The translations under genes were made by a program, and so were the position numbers. From Microcebus murinus (Eukaryota; Chordata; Mammalia; Primates; Cheirogaleidae), in assembly GCF_040939455.1 (NCBI RefSeq), contig NC_134108.1, forward strand, positions 55,195,501 to 55,259,500: a stretch of DNA of 64,000 bases. Reading direction: 5' to 3'. This document shows positions 1 to 12,418 of this stretch, in pieces (positions within the stretch are counted from its first letter, which is position 1; the number at the start of each line of letters is the position of its first letter). The notes under the pieces are model-generated. The model made no database searches. It saw nothing but the letters and a program-made list of their open reading frames with translations, and was not told the origin of the DNA.

Positions 1-374
1 GTGATGTCAGAAGACATATCAAAGGATTGATTATGTTCCGTGAGAGGACACAGACTCACAAAGCCGTTAGAAATGTACTAGGGAGAGTACAATTAAAACC
101 ACTAAAAATTTCAATAATGTCTCTTCTCTGTAGGACAGCAATGAATTAGGACAGACAGTCTCGGATCTGGGCTCTTTAATGTAGGGGGATGATAAGACTC
201 TAAAGTAATAGAGGCCATATGGTGGCACTTAATAACCAGAAGCCAGGAGGCCAAATCTATTACTTTAATAGTTGGCATGTTTAAAACAAAGAAACAGAAT
301 TTGGAGGAATTTTCAGGTATGATTTAATACAATTTGGTATTCCTAAGAGCAAAATGGATGAGCAGAGAATGAGA
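1..374. other. Unassigned sequence, possibly retroviral relic
   Basis: No frame or repeat family is recognised with confidence. The segment lies directly left of an inserted L1 fragment, and the sequence right of that fragment is a decayed retroviral pol relic, so this may be the upstream part of the same provirus. That is inference from position; no gag or protease motif was seen. Confidence 0.3.
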
Positions 375-969
375 ATGCTTCTTTTTATATTATTTCAATA
401 GATTTAGGGGGTACAAGTGTTTTTTGTTATGTGGATGAATTGCATGATGCTGAAGCCAGGGTTTTCAGTGCTTTTGGTGTATCCATCACCCAAGAGGTAG
501 AATTTTTATCCTTCAGACCCCTCCCAACCTTACCTTTCATAGTTTTCAATGTCCATTATACAACTTTATGATCATTTATATCCCTTATTTAGCTCCCACT
601 TATAAGTGAGAACATGTGTATTTGTTTTTCCATTATTGAGATACTTCACTTAGGATAATGGTCTCAAGTTCTACCCAAGTTACTGCAAATTATTATTTAT
701 TATTATTATTTATTATATATTATTCCATTCCTTTTTATGATTCAATAGTACTCCTTGGCGTGTGCATATTTATATACAGACATATACATATACATACTAC
801 ATTTTCTTTATATATTCTTCAGTTGATGTTCACTTAGATTGATTCTATATCTTTGCAATTGTGAGTTGCACTGTGATAAATATTTGAGTGTAGATGTCTA
901 CCCAAAAGAAAATAAGTCATTTTATAAAAAATCAAAAAAATGCAAAAAAATACCCCAAGGATGCTTCTT
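375..969 (-). mobile_element. L1 3'-end fragment with short 5' inversion and target-site duplication
   Basis: Read on the minus strand this is an L1 tail. The plus strand begins with a T-rich run, then the motif GGGGGTACAAGTG and the antisense of the end of ORF2 and the 3'UTR, up to about 899. From 900 to about 940 the homologous L1 sequence that should continue is present in the opposite orientation, the signature of twin priming. A 9-bp direct repeat (ATGCTTCTT) flanks the element at 375-383 and 961-969. It interrupts the retroviral relic. A TTATT-rich expansion sits inside at about 690-720. It codes for nothing. Confidence 0.8.
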
Positions 970-3660
970 AACAATTATAACAAGAAGATAAGAATAAAAA
1001 ATCAGGAGGCTGAGTACAGTCATCTCCATCAAAAGTTATAAACTACTTGCTTAGTTCTGAGATTTTAACCAATTTTTAGACTCAAAATCCATTAACCGAA
1101 CAGATGGCTAGGAACCCTGGAAAAAGGGACCCTGCAACACCAAAATAACTATTAAATTAATAAAAAATAATCCTATCCCAAAGGTACCTGTGATGATTGG
1201 ATGACTCTATACACTAAGGAAATGTGAATATTCAGACATTTTGAGGACTATTGGACACAATTGATATCCAGAAACCCAATCTCCCATCATCACTTAGTCG
1301 GAGTGAGGACTTGACAGGGACCAAATCATAAGTGGATTCTGGCTGAAATCCAGCTCATCGTAGACTCATTTTTCCATGCACTCACCCCATGGTCATTTTC
1401 CTGTCTCAAACCTCCAAGACTAAATCAAAATGATATTACGATGATGGCAGAAATTACTGCCACCATTGAAGACTTAAGTACACAGGAGTAGTTGTCACTG
1501 CCATATCCATATCTTTGTTTAACTTGCCAACCCAGCCCCACAGAAACAGAATGAATCCTGGATATTCACTAGAATCTACAACAAGCTCAGCCAAGTAGAA
1601 GCTCTGATGGCAGCCACTGTGCCAGATGTAGTGTCATTTCCAGAGAATGTTACTAAGCACACTCAGCATATAAGTACATGGCATACAGCAATAGATTTGG
1701 TGAATGTATCATTTTCTATTTCACTTACAATAGAATCATAAATACATTTAATTCATATAGAGTGGTAAACAATAGCTATTTACTGTTCTGCTGGAGAGCT
1801 ATGTTAATCACTTTATCTATATCTGCAGTCTGAAGAAATCTGTACCACCTGGATATCTCATGGAACATCACACTGACCCATTATATTGATGACATTATAT
1901 TGATTCAGTAGGTAGCTAGCTAAACCTATGCAAAAGGTAGCTAGCTAAACCTATGAAGATTATCATATACCTTCTGAATGGTATGTGTCTTACCAAAGTC
2001 TCCAGGAGCATGCCAGTTTAGTGAGGTTTTAGGGTTTAATAATTAGGAGCATGCCAAGATACCTTGTTTAATGTGAAAAACAGAGCAACAATTTCTGTAT
2101 CTTTTACCACAAAGAAGAAACCATTCCAGAAATGTCATGAACACATGAAAAGAGAAGCCACAGTGGCAGAGGCACAGGTGACATGTAAAAGCATGCATGG
2201 ACTCTAAATTACCAATCTCAATCTAGCTAGTGTGGCCATGAATGTCCAAATTATAAGCAACAGAGATCAGCGTAAAACTTTTAATACAAAACTATTCCTT
2301 GAAGAAAAAAACCTGTAACTTTGTGGCAAGTCATTTATATTGAACCCCTTCCATCCTGGAAGGCACAATAGTTTATCTTCATCAGGATAAATATATTTTC
2401 TGAGCATAGGTATGCATTCTTGCTTTCAAAGCCTTAGCCAGTATCATTACCATGGGATTTCCAAAAGTTCCTGATGCCTGATCCACAAGAGTAAGCATAG
2501 CATCTAAATAGGCTACTCATTTTACATTGAGGAGTGTGTGGGAGTGGGTTATGACCATAGTACCTCCCAATACACCATCCAGAAGTAGCCAACCACATGG
2601 AACCCTGGAATGACCTGCTCAAGCCTTAGCTGAAGCAACAGTTTGGAAGCAACACCCTGAAAGGAAGTGCCATCCTTAAAGATTATGTTCCCAATAGAAA
2701 CAATACATTATTAGAAGAAAAGGATATTTCCAAAAAGAAAAAAAGAAATAATACACTGATGCAGGAACAAAAGGCTGAAAGAGAAGTGTTCTCTCTTATA
2801 TCACCTCCAATTACTCATGGTGCAAATTTGTGAGACAATCTCAACATTCACAACTTTGAGCTCTTCAGACTTGGGGATCACAGTCTCCAAGGGTGGTCAA
2901 AGTCCCTCTAGGGCACACAAAGTTCACATTAAACTACCAGATATGGCAGCCATCAAAATACTTTGGATTCCTCATTCCAAAAACCAGCAGAAAAGTAAAG
3001 AAGTTACCATGTTTGAAGGAGTAATTTTCTCTGATCATCAGAAGGCAGTAGAGCTGCTTTTATACAATAAGTTCAGAGCAAAAATATATGTGGAGCCCAG
3101 GAGATCCATTCAAGTGCCTCTTGGTTCTCAATCACCCTGTTATATCTGTAAATGGACAAGTGCAGCATCTCTGGCCTGAGAGCGTATAATTCATCTAAGA
3201 TTCCTCTGGAATGTTGATTTGAATCACATCACCAGATGATAGATGAGGGTAAGAAAAAATTGATATGTTAGTGGAAGAGCAAGAGAATAAGTACCACTTG
3301 CACCCTGAGTTCATCCGAAGGCCAACTATAGTATCAGGATCTGTAGTTCTTCACACTAAACTTCCTCTTTTAAGGTTCTACTTGGAAAAAGGGACATGGA
3401 TGCAATGGAGAAGCCATTTCTCAAACTCACATGAAAAAAAGGAAATATTGAAACACAAGTGCTGTAATATGGTGGCTACTGCTCAGATCTTCTGATTTGG
3501 GGAGCATAGTTGACTGATAATTCCAGCTACCATCCCACCAATTTCCTTGTGTATTCATGCAGAGGAAACACTTCTCCTAGACTACTCCCAACCAGATATA
3601 GAGGTTGGTGGAGGAAGTAGTGCTGCCCCTTTCCTATGGAACATGAAGCTCCTCTGATGG
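970..3660 (+). pseudogene. Decayed endogenous retrovirus pol relic
   Basis: This stretch is less AT-rich than its surroundings and retains short retroviral reverse-transcriptase-like blocks on the plus strand: an AIDL block with the first catalytic aspartate at 1688-1699, and a YIDD active-site block at 1882-1893. The two blocks are in different frames, and many stops separate them, so it is dead. The block style suggests an ERV-L-type (class III) or related pol, but the subfamily was not resolved. The longest plus-strand open stretches (2817-3179 and 3265-3495) resemble no domain I can name and may be chance. The right limit is approximate, set where the base composition returns to AT-rich. 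Confidence 0.6.
1911..1957. repeat. 25-bp tandem duplication inside the pol relic
   Basis: Two adjacent copies of a 25-bp unit start at 1911 and 1936, each beginning GGTAGCTAGCTAAACCTATG. The length is not a multiple of three, so the duplication shifts frame just downstream of the YIDD block. It is a local replication-slippage event. Confidence 0.85.
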
Positions 3661-5923
3661 CCAAATTGGGTGCATATAATTCATAGAAATTATATTGAAT
3701 TTTGGAAAAATCTCTATCAAGTTTCTTTCATACGAGAACTGTTAGAGATGAACTTTCTATCAGAGGATTGTTACAGTTGTGTGCCCTGCAAACATAAAAA
3801 TCCTTTTAAATTCTGTATTTAAAAAGAAAAAATATATAAAAATATAATATGTTTATCATTTCTGTGCTACTTTTTTGAGTATATTCCTAACAAGCAAAGC
3901 AAGAAATTTTAATAAGGCATCAATAAGAATTAAGTTCCCACAATTAAAATTTTATAGATTTGATGATTGGAAGAATTTCCCACAAATTAGATTCTGGCTC
4001 AATATATCTTAAATCTTCTTTCTACTCTACAAAGGCATATGACCGGTGGCAAATGACAAAGAATATGCTATAGTAAAATGATCCGTGCCCCCTGACTTTG
4101 TATCACTGTGTGGTGTGTCAGCACGCAATAGACAGCAGAAATATTTTGAAATATCTCCACAGGAGGATGGCTAGCAATAAGTTTATCTAAATATAGAAGT
4201 GACTATAACCACTTAATCCCTCTAAAAATTAACGTATTCCCAACTCAAATCCTCTTTGGTCACAGCCCACTAATATTCCAGCCTTTTCAATATGTGTCAG
4301 CACAAGAAGAAATGAGAAAGAAAGGAAGTTTGAGTGAAAAGAGATAGCAATCATAACCAATTTGAATTAAAATATTTAAGCAAATTTTACAAAAATATGA
4401 AATATCAAAAACAAAATCTTGTGAACCTATTTCTACTAAGACCACCACCCAGGATCTTGGAAAGGGTCTGGAAAAAACATGTAGCCATGAGCTTTATTTT
4501 TTATTAACTTCATGTTACATTTTTCCTTTGTCTCCAGCAAATCTACCCATTTACTTCTACTTTTGTATTGCCTACCTCAAATAATAAAATTATCTCAAGT
4601 TGAAAACAGAATCCTCAACCTTGTCTTCTGCCTGTCATTTTTTTCCCCATCCAGTCCATCACAGAATTATTTAAGTTTGTCTCAAACATTTTATAAATTT
4701 TATTTTTTTATCCGTTCTTTTTGGACCTTATTCCAGGTCCATTTCTTGCTAGGAGTGTTAGAAAATGTCCATACTTTCAATGATCTCTCATATTCATGCT
4801 AGAATCATGTAGCACCAAGGTAGAACTCTCATATCACCCCCACAGAAAAACCTATAGGAAAATAAAATTCAGACTTAGCAAGGAATATTTAAACTATTTC
4901 AATCTGTTGCCACTTTCTTCTCCAAATGTGGCATGGAAGAGCCCTTCAGATCTCTGGGCCTTATGTTTATTCATCGTTCTATATAGACTATTCTTTGACC
5001 TTTTGGTCAATTGACAAACATCCAGGCATCTATCAAGAAGTAGGCCCTATGTCATCTTCTGCTTCATGAAGACCAATTTATATTTTCCTCTCCCAAGTCA
5101 CAGAGTTACTTTGTGTTTTCAGTGAAATAATATTTGTATGATGTCTGTTTATAATAGAACTTAATATTTTTCATTACATGAATTTTCTGTTAGAGACTGT
5201 GCCTTGTTTACTTTTATGTTTGAAGTAGCTAGTAAAGACGTCCTTAAATATTTATTAACTTGTCGCTTTGAATGTCATTTAAATTTTTTAGTGCTTAAAT
5301 TATCTTGGTAATCAGATTCTAATATTTTTATGCGTGGGAAAAGGTCTCTGACCAAGGAAGTATTTGTATTTCAATAATTTTGGACTTATGAGCATTTTTG
5401 CCTTTCTGTTGCATCACAAAAAGAAAAAAACAAACACCCAATTATAAAACAAGTATTAATAGGAGCTGCATATTTAAAAGAATGAATAATATGTATTAAA
5501 TTGACTGCTATTAATTACCCTATAGATCTAGTTAGAATATAACAAATTATCATTACTCAGCCTTCTATATGGCAAATGTTTAAAATTAATTATCATATTT
5601 GATATGAAAAAATAAACACAGTGCCACTAATCAAAAGGGAGTTAGGCAGAAAGGACCACATTTTATTTAACACTTTATTCCCAGTAGCCAGTATACAAAA
5701 TTTTTCAGTGATTTGATATTTTAATGATATTAATACAAAGATAAATATCATAAGATATTATGATGGATATTATTTTAGATAGTAAAATATGAAATTAGGA
5801 ATTAGACCCTACTGAGAGATGACAGTGCATAAACACAGTGAGAAAAAAAGATAATGACACACATTTGAGAGGTAAAAAGAGATAGAATAATTCAGTACTC
5901 CACAATGGATTAGATGTAGTATG
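3661..5923. other. No feature recognised
   Basis: AT-rich unique-looking sequence. Open frames at 4512-4802 and 4796-5014 have low-complexity composition and no recognisable domain, and no splice-site-bounded exon candidate stands out. Nothing supportable is seen here. Confidence 0.5.
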
Positions 5924-6015
5924 AACATGGACAAAAATGTAAAAAGGCAAATGTCACTTCTAAGGTATTAACATGGACAAAAATGTGACCAGATAAATGC
6001 CACTTTTAAAGTATG
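5924..6015. repeat. 46-bp tandem duplication
   Basis: Two head-to-tail copies, 5924-5969 and 5970-6015, both begin AACATGGACAAAAATGT and diverge at several positions further along. They are a simple local duplication, old enough to have accumulated substitutions. Confidence 0.85.
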
Positions 6016-6780
6016 TAAGATATTGGTATTTTAGAACAGAATAGAATTTGGAACAAAATATTGACAGCGTCTCAAAAAACAAATATGAAAATAAAATGAG
6101 TAATAGTACTTTCTCAGTGTGTAAGTAATGTAGTGATCCATTTTGTCACTGCTCCTTTAATAATCTTCCTTTCTCTTGTTCACTCTAAGACTCAAGGGAA
6201 AGTATTCAAAGGAAGAGAAGACAATAGTTAACGTTAACACTGGACTTTTGAATACCCAATGGGAAGTTTAGTATCTAGAAATACTGACTGAACAGCAAAA
6301 TTCTTGTGAGTCAATAGCCACATGATACAGAAATAAAATCAATTGGCATCTCTATCATACCCATACCACATTTACCTACCACCCAAACAAACTAACCTGC
6401 AAGAGAGACTGACACCGTGTGTAGAACTGTTTTAGGCACTGTAACAAAATATAATACAAACACATTTTGCAACACATTTTCTAACCCAAAAAATATTTAA
6501 ATACAATGAGATTGACCAAAATATGTAATAAAGCACAAATAGTAACCTATAACTTGTGAGAGAATTAAACAGAGGGTAAAAGAAAAAGCAGAGTCTCATT
6601 GTGTGCCTTCAAGCAAGAAAGCCAACAAAGAAACAAGAATAATCAAGTTCTACCATTATTTAGTTGTGCATAATGAGGAAAATGTTTCATCATTCACATT
6701 CATTGCATTTTCGGTATACTGAACTTGAGATAAGTGGTAGTGGATACAGAGACTTACTGTCTACTAAAGAAGGAACGTGA
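6016..6780. other. No feature recognised
   Basis: AT-rich sequence with no repeat family, open frame or RNA gene that I can support. Confidence 0.5.
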
Positions 6781-7252
6781 TGTTGATGGTTCATGTGATG
6801 ATGTATGTGGCAACTTGACTAGGTCATGAGGTACCCAAACATTTGGTCAAACATTATTCTGGATAGTCTGTGAGGGTGTTTCTAGGCAAGGTTAATATTT
6901 GAATCTGTGGACTGAGTAAAGCAGATTACCCTCCCTAACTTGTGTGGGCCTCATCAAATCAATTCAAGGCCTGAGAAGAACAAAAAGCTGAGTAAGAGTC
7001 CTGCCTGACTGCCTTGAGCTGCGACATCTGTCTTTCCCGGCCTTGAGATTCAAACTGCAACATCAGCTCTTCTTGGGTCTTGTGCTGGCCAGTTTTCAGA
7101 CTGAAACTATACCATCTGCTCTCCTGGCTCTCTAGCTTGCAGACTACAGATCTTGGGAATTCTCAGCCTCTGTCATCACATGAGCCAATTCCTTATAATA
7201 ACTAACTTATTAACCAAATATCCTGTTGGTTCTGTTTCTCTGGACTAATGCA
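6781..7252 (+). mobile_element. MLT2-like ERVL solo LTR
   Basis: The copy begins TGTTGATGG, contains the family's GGCAACTTGACTAGG and ACATTTGGTCAAACATTATT blocks near the start, and ends with GGTTCTGTTTCTCTGGACTA and TGCA. This matches the mammalian MLT2 group of ERVL LTRs as I know it. A short flanking match (GTGA on both sides) fits the short duplications made by ERVL integration but is too brief to prove the ends. No internal retroviral sequence adjoins, so it is a solo LTR. Family assignment is from recall. Confidence 0.75.
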
Positions 7253-7323
7253 GTGACATTACCTTGTTCCAGATGCTAAGTGTTTTCTAGATTTTTCCTA
7301 AATTTTTCTTTTGCATATAGCTG

Positions 7324-7326
<3 letters not shown>

Positions 7327-7357
<31 letters not shown>

Positions 7358-7377
7358 TATTTGTATATATATATATA
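7327..7377. repeat. (TA)n microsatellite
   Basis: Two TA runs (7327-7354 and 7364-7377) are separated by a short imperfect spacer. Confidence 0.95.
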
Positions 7378-8149
7378 AACTAACAAATATGTGACTTACT
7401 TTGTCACACACAATGACAAATTGGAAGAGATGTGTATCTTTTTCTTTTTCTTTCTTTTTTAAACATTCACTGCCTCTCTTTTTAATACACATTTTACATA
7501 AAAAACCCTGCTTTATTATTTTTTGTATGTTTTAACCATTATTTAAATCCATGTCTACTTTACGATCATCTATTTGGTGTCTCTTTCCTATGGATGTTGG
7601 TAAATCTTATTGTTTTGTTTTTATATGGCACAGCATTTAAAACCATAGAACATCACATTTATTCTTCAGTACAGTTAACTGATATTCTATAACCACCAGC
7701 ACTTATCTCAAACTCAGTATATAGCAAATACAATAAATAAGAATGATGTAATATTGTTATCATTAGGAATTGTTTAAAATGGTAAAGATTATGTTAGTTG
7801 TGTTCTTAATGGGCTTTTTTGGTCATTTTGCTTTTAATCACAAAGTAAATAGATTATAATTCTTTTCAGTTCTTCACCCAGTACTACATACCCTATACAA
7901 TAACTATATATGCATGTGTCAAAGACATGCCTTAATAACCACCCATATTGTTGCATGTTAGATTGTATTACTTTCTTAAGTGAATTGTTATAAATGTGGA
8001 TTTCTAGTCATGGAAAATGATGTTGACTGGCTAATACAACTACTATAACCAGATCTTTATTTCTTTCCTTTCTTCCACTATAGTGGTTATAGAAAGCTGT
8101 ATAATTGTTTTCCTAGCCTCTCTTAGAATTGGTGGTGCCAATGTGACAC
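7378..8149. other. No feature recognised
   Basis: AT-rich sequence with a short pyrimidine-rich run at about 7436-7460. No gene or repeat family is identified. Confidence 0.5.
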
Positions 8150-8735
8150 TTGTATCCAAAATATGTAAAGAAATCTTACAATACAATATTTAGAAGTGAA
8201 ACAATCCAATAAAAATGAGCAAAATATTTGAACAAACACTTTGCAAAAGAAGATATATGTGGCCAATAAACACATATAAAAGTAAAAAACATTAGACATC
8301 TGAGAAATAATTAAAAGGAAAGACCTACTGATAAATGCAGCACTGTGAACAAATCTTAAAACCTTATGTTGAACAAAAGAAACCAGACACAAAAGAGTAC
8401 CTACTGTATGATTTCATTTATATTGATATATAATTTCAAAGTCCTCTCTGAAATAATATATTTCTATTAAAATAATCTATAGTGAGCAGAATAGTTGTTA
8501 CCAAGGGCCAACATAGAGGTGAGATTGACTTCAAAGAGGCAAAGGGAATATTCTGGGGTGATTGAAATATTCTATATCTTGATTGCATTGGTGGCTACCA
8601 AAGTGTGTTCATTTGTCAAAATGAATCAAACCATCCATTTAAAACAGAGTACATTTTATTGTAGGTAAATTATAGCCAAATAAAGCTGATCTAAATATTT
8701 TAAAACAATAAAATGTTATTAGATTGTCTCATCAT
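8150..8735 (+). mobile_element. Old L1 (L1M-type) 3' end
   Basis: The order of blocks matches the tail of ancient mammalian L1 elements: an AAGAAGATATA..GGCCAATAAACAC block, a GAAACCAGACACAAAAGAGTAC block, a GTGATTGAAATATTCTATATC block and an A-rich end near 8700-8735. The middle of the usual ORF2 tail is missing between the first two blocks. The open frame at 8123-8392 on the minus strand is its antisense shadow. Confidence 0.75.
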
Positions 8736-9820
8736 TATTTTATGCCATAAATAAAACATTAAGTTTTAAGATATCTTTTTAAATAGTAGTTGTATGTACA
8801 AGTAGATTTTGATCTCTTTAGTTAAATGCCTATACTAAATGCTGTGGCTCAATAGTGCCATGAAATGTATCTGTGTGTGTGTGTTTTCATTTTTGCTATT
8901 TCTGATATCAGAATTTAGCCAAGGATTTTAGGAATAGAAATTAGTTTAACTATAAATTTCTCACCTTTTAAATTGTGTTGAATAAGACTATTAAAATCCA
9001 ATAAGAACTTCAAGGATATTCATCCCCTTAGAAGCTTTTTAGTCTACTTCAGGAGGTGAATACAAATGCAGTAGTAATGTAATAATAATTGTGATAGAGG
9101 AAGTATGCACACTTCTACCGCTGATAGAAGAGTAAAATGCTTTACACTGATGCAACTACAGTAATTGGTTTGTTCTGCTCTGAGTTCAATTTAAAATGGC
9201 AATTATTTTTTGAATGTGTGATTTAAATCTTTCAAGATATATTACGGTAAAAAGGAAAAGGCTTTGGAATTGAAATGTAGACTCACACAACTAGTTATGA
9301 AGGAGAAAATTAGTGTCCATGAGATAACATTTAAACTTTATGTTGTGACTTCAATCAAGAATGAATTTGAATTTTTAGAATGTATTATAATAGCATATGA
9401 ATATATAAGACTAGCCATTTAAAAATGACTTTTAACTTATATTTAAGACATAATTAAAGATAGTAAATGAGGTCTCATTTAATATGGCCAGCTGTGCTAC
9501 TCTCTGAATATAAAAATACCTATCTAAGTCTATTTTATGTGTATTTACATTCATGTTTCTCAATTATATAAAATTATATTACAGGCAAGACTTCCTAGGT
9601 TAAGTGATCGCAGGTTTATTCTTTTTCAGCACAAATATTCATCTGCAAATAAATGTGTAGTGACAGATATTTAGAAATACAACATGTGCACTATGATTGA
9701 ATGATGAAGCCTACTTTTATTTATTCACAATGCAGTTTACATGCATTGTGAATTCACAAAGCAGCAACATTATCATTCTAGTTAAAATTTAGTAAGATAA
9801 AAATCCTGGGAATTAATTAA
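8736..9820. other. No feature recognised apart from a hairpin
   Basis: AT-rich sequence without a supportable gene or family assignment. It ends at the target site of the composite retroelement. Confidence 0.5.
9723..9753. repeat. Perfect 12-bp hairpin
   Basis: ATTCACAATGCA (9723-9734) is followed after a 7-nt loop by its exact reverse complement (9742-9753). No flanking signal such as a histone stem-loop context or a T-run accompanies it, so function is unknown. Confidence 0.85.
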
Positions 9821-9841
9821 TTAAGGTGAGATTCTTTTTTT

Positions 9842-10040
9842 ATTGAACCAATATTTTATTTTAAATCTTTTTATTATAGAATGTCTCTGAATAATAAATA
9901 ATATGATTTTAAATTAGTCCAATCAAAGCATCGAACTCATAAGTTATAATAGACCTATACTAAGTTCTTATTTTTTTAGTTTTTTTTTAATATGTATATG
10001 TTTAAATTTCTTTTTTGCAAAGTCGGGATCACATTACACA
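9842..10040 (-). mobile_element. Probable L1 3'-transduced segment
   Basis: On the minus strand the L1 3'UTR runs into an A-rich (AAAT)n tail near 10062-10040, then about 199 bp of non-L1 sequence, then AATAAA (plus-strand positions 9855-9860) about 14 nt before the terminal A-run at 9841-9836 and the target-site duplication. This layout is that of transcription past the weak L1 polyadenylation signal into flanking DNA of the source locus. The source locus is unknown. Confidence 0.65.
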
Positions 10041-12418
10041 CATTTATTTATTTATTTATTTTATTTTTATTTCACAATATTATGGGGGTACAAACATTTT
10101 GGTTACATGTTATGACTTTGCCACATTCAAGCCATTATTTGAGGAGTGCCCTTTCCACCCTACAATGCTCACAGCATCCATTAGTTGTAAGTTTACCCAC
10201 CCTCAACCTCCCAACCCCCCAAAATATTACTACTATGTGAGCACCTTGGTATTGATCAGTAAGTGCCAATTTGATGGCAAGTACATGTGGTTCTTATTCT
10301 TCCATTCTTGTGATACCTCACCTCAAAGGATGGGCTCAAGCTCTATCCAGGAAAATATTAGATGTGCTAGATCACCATCATATTTTGTAATTGAATATTA
10401 TCCCATTTTATACATATACTATATTTTATTAATTCACTCATGGATTAATGGGCACTTGGGTTATTTCTACAACCTTGAAATAGTGAATTGTGCTGTCATA
10501 AATATTTAAACGTAGATGTCTTTATAATAGAAAGTCTTTCGTTCCTTTGGGTAGATGCCTAATAGTGCTATTGCTCAATCAAATGGTATTTCTGCTTTTA
10601 GCTCTTTGAGGTATCTCCAAATTCTTTTCCACAGAGGTTGTACTAATTTGCAGCCCCGCCAGCAGTGTATGAGTGTTCTATCTCTCCACATCCTCACCAG
10701 CATTTGTTGTTTTGGGAATTTTTAATAAGCACCATTCTCACTGGAGTTAGGTGATATCTCATCATGGTTTTGATTTGCACTTCCCTAATCATTAGAGATG
10801 TTGAGCATTTTTTTATATGCTTGCTGGCCATTATTCTGTCTTCTTTTGAAAAGTTTCTGTTGATGTCCTTTGACCATTTATTGATGGGGTTGTTTGATTT
10901 TTTCTTGTTAATTTTTTGAGTTCTAGACAGAGTCTTGCTATCAGCCCTTTATCAGACGTGGAGAGAGCAAATATTTTCCTTCATTTTGTAGGCTGTCTAT
11001 TCACTCTAACGATAGTTTCTTTGGCTGTACAAAAGCTTTTTAATTTGATCAGGCCACCTTTATTTATTTTTAGCTGCTGTGATTGCTTTGGGGGCCTTCT
11101 TCATAAATTCTTTGCCTAGGCTAATGTCTGAAAGAGTCTTCCCTACATTTTCTTCTAGGATTCTTAAGGTTTCATGCATTAGATTTAAGTCTGTTATCCA
11201 TTGTGAACTGATTTTTGTAAGAAGCGAGAGGTGGGGATCCAGTTCCAATCTTCTGCATGTAGTTATCCAGTTTTCCCAGCACCATCTGTTGAAAAGAATT
11301 TATTTTCCCCAGTGTATATTTTTGATGCTTTTTCAAAGATTAGATGACTATATGTGGATGGTTTCATCTCTGGATTCTCAGTCCTGTTCCAAAGATCTAT
11401 ATCTCTGTTCTTGTGTCAGTATTATGCTATCTTAGTTACTATAGACTTGTAGCACAGCTTCAAATCTGGTAGACTGATACCTCCCATTTTTTTCTTTTTC
11501 CTAAAGATTGCTTTGGTATACAACATTTTCTCTTGTTCTATACAAAGTGTAGAATTATTGTTTCTTGATCTGCAAAGAATGATGATAGGGATTGAATTAA
11601 TTCTGTAGATCACTTTGGGTAGTATGGACATTTTAACAATGTTGATTCTGCCAATCCATGAGCAAGATATATTTTTCTGTTTCTGTCTTCTACAATTTCT
11701 TTTCTTAGTGTTTCATAGTTCTCCCTGTATATGACTCTCACCTCTTTTGTTGAATATATTCCTAGAGATTTAATTTTATTTGAGACCATTGTAAAAGGTA
11801 CTGTGTTTTTTATTTGATTTTTGGCTTTACTGTTATTGGCATATGTGAATGCCTCTGATTTGTGTATATTTATTTTGTATTCTGAGACTTTACTGAATTT
11901 ATTTATCAATTCCAGTAGTCTCTTGGTTGAATCCTTGAAGTTTTCTAGATATAATATCATATCATCACCAAAGAGTGAGATTTTGATCTCTTCTGCCCCC
12001 ATTTGGACACTCTTAATTCCTCTCATCTAATTGCTCTAGCAAGGACTTCCAGCACTATGTTGAATAGAAGTGGTGATAGTGGGCAACCTTATCTGATTCC
12101 AGTTCTAAGTGGGATTGGTTTCAATTTTTCCCCATTCAATATGATATTGGCTGAGGATTTATCATATATAGCCTTAATAATTTTAAGGGATGTCCTGTCT
12201 ATGCCTATTTTGTTAAGAACTTTTATCATAAAGGTTTACTGGACTTTGTCAAATGCTTTTTATGCATCTATTGAGAGAATCATATGGTCTTTGTTCTTGC
12301 TTTTATTTATGAGGTGTATGGCATTTATAGATTTGTGTATGTTGAACCAGCCTTGCGTCTCTGGGATAAAGCCCACCTGGTCATGGTGAATTATTTTTTT
12401 GATATGCTGTTCCTTTGA
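10041..12418 (-). pseudogene. L1 ORF2 3' part and 3'UTR, defective
   Basis: The 3'UTR occupies about 10041-10500, and ORF2 codons run leftward from about 12418. The segment begins inside the reverse-transcriptase region, just upstream of the block encoding HHDQVGFIP, and passes through the active-site region (11961-11972), the thumb region and the C-terminal domain, with several frameshifts and stops. The upstream half of ORF2 and all of ORF1 are absent. The plus-strand open frames here (for example 10015-10509 and 12003-12389) are antisense shadows. Confidence 0.85.
11610..12026 (-). pseudogene. L1 ORF2 reverse-transcriptase palm fragment
   Basis: A 138-codon open stretch on the minus strand covers the palm and thumb part of L1 ORF2p. 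The catalytic box usually written FADD reads FGDD (plus-strand positions 11961-11972), so both aspartates are kept but the alanine is changed. The next blocks (KSEAF near residues 56-60 and KSLGI near residues 84-88) follow in the usual order. It is isolated by frameshifts from the rest of ORF2 and has no start of its own, so no product is expected. A further ORF2 piece is open at 11060-11248. Confidence 0.85.

Noticed and set aside
10015..10509. 164-codon plus-strand open frame as a gene
   Set aside because: It is the antisense of an L1 3'UTR and ORF2 end; it has low-complexity composition and no domain.
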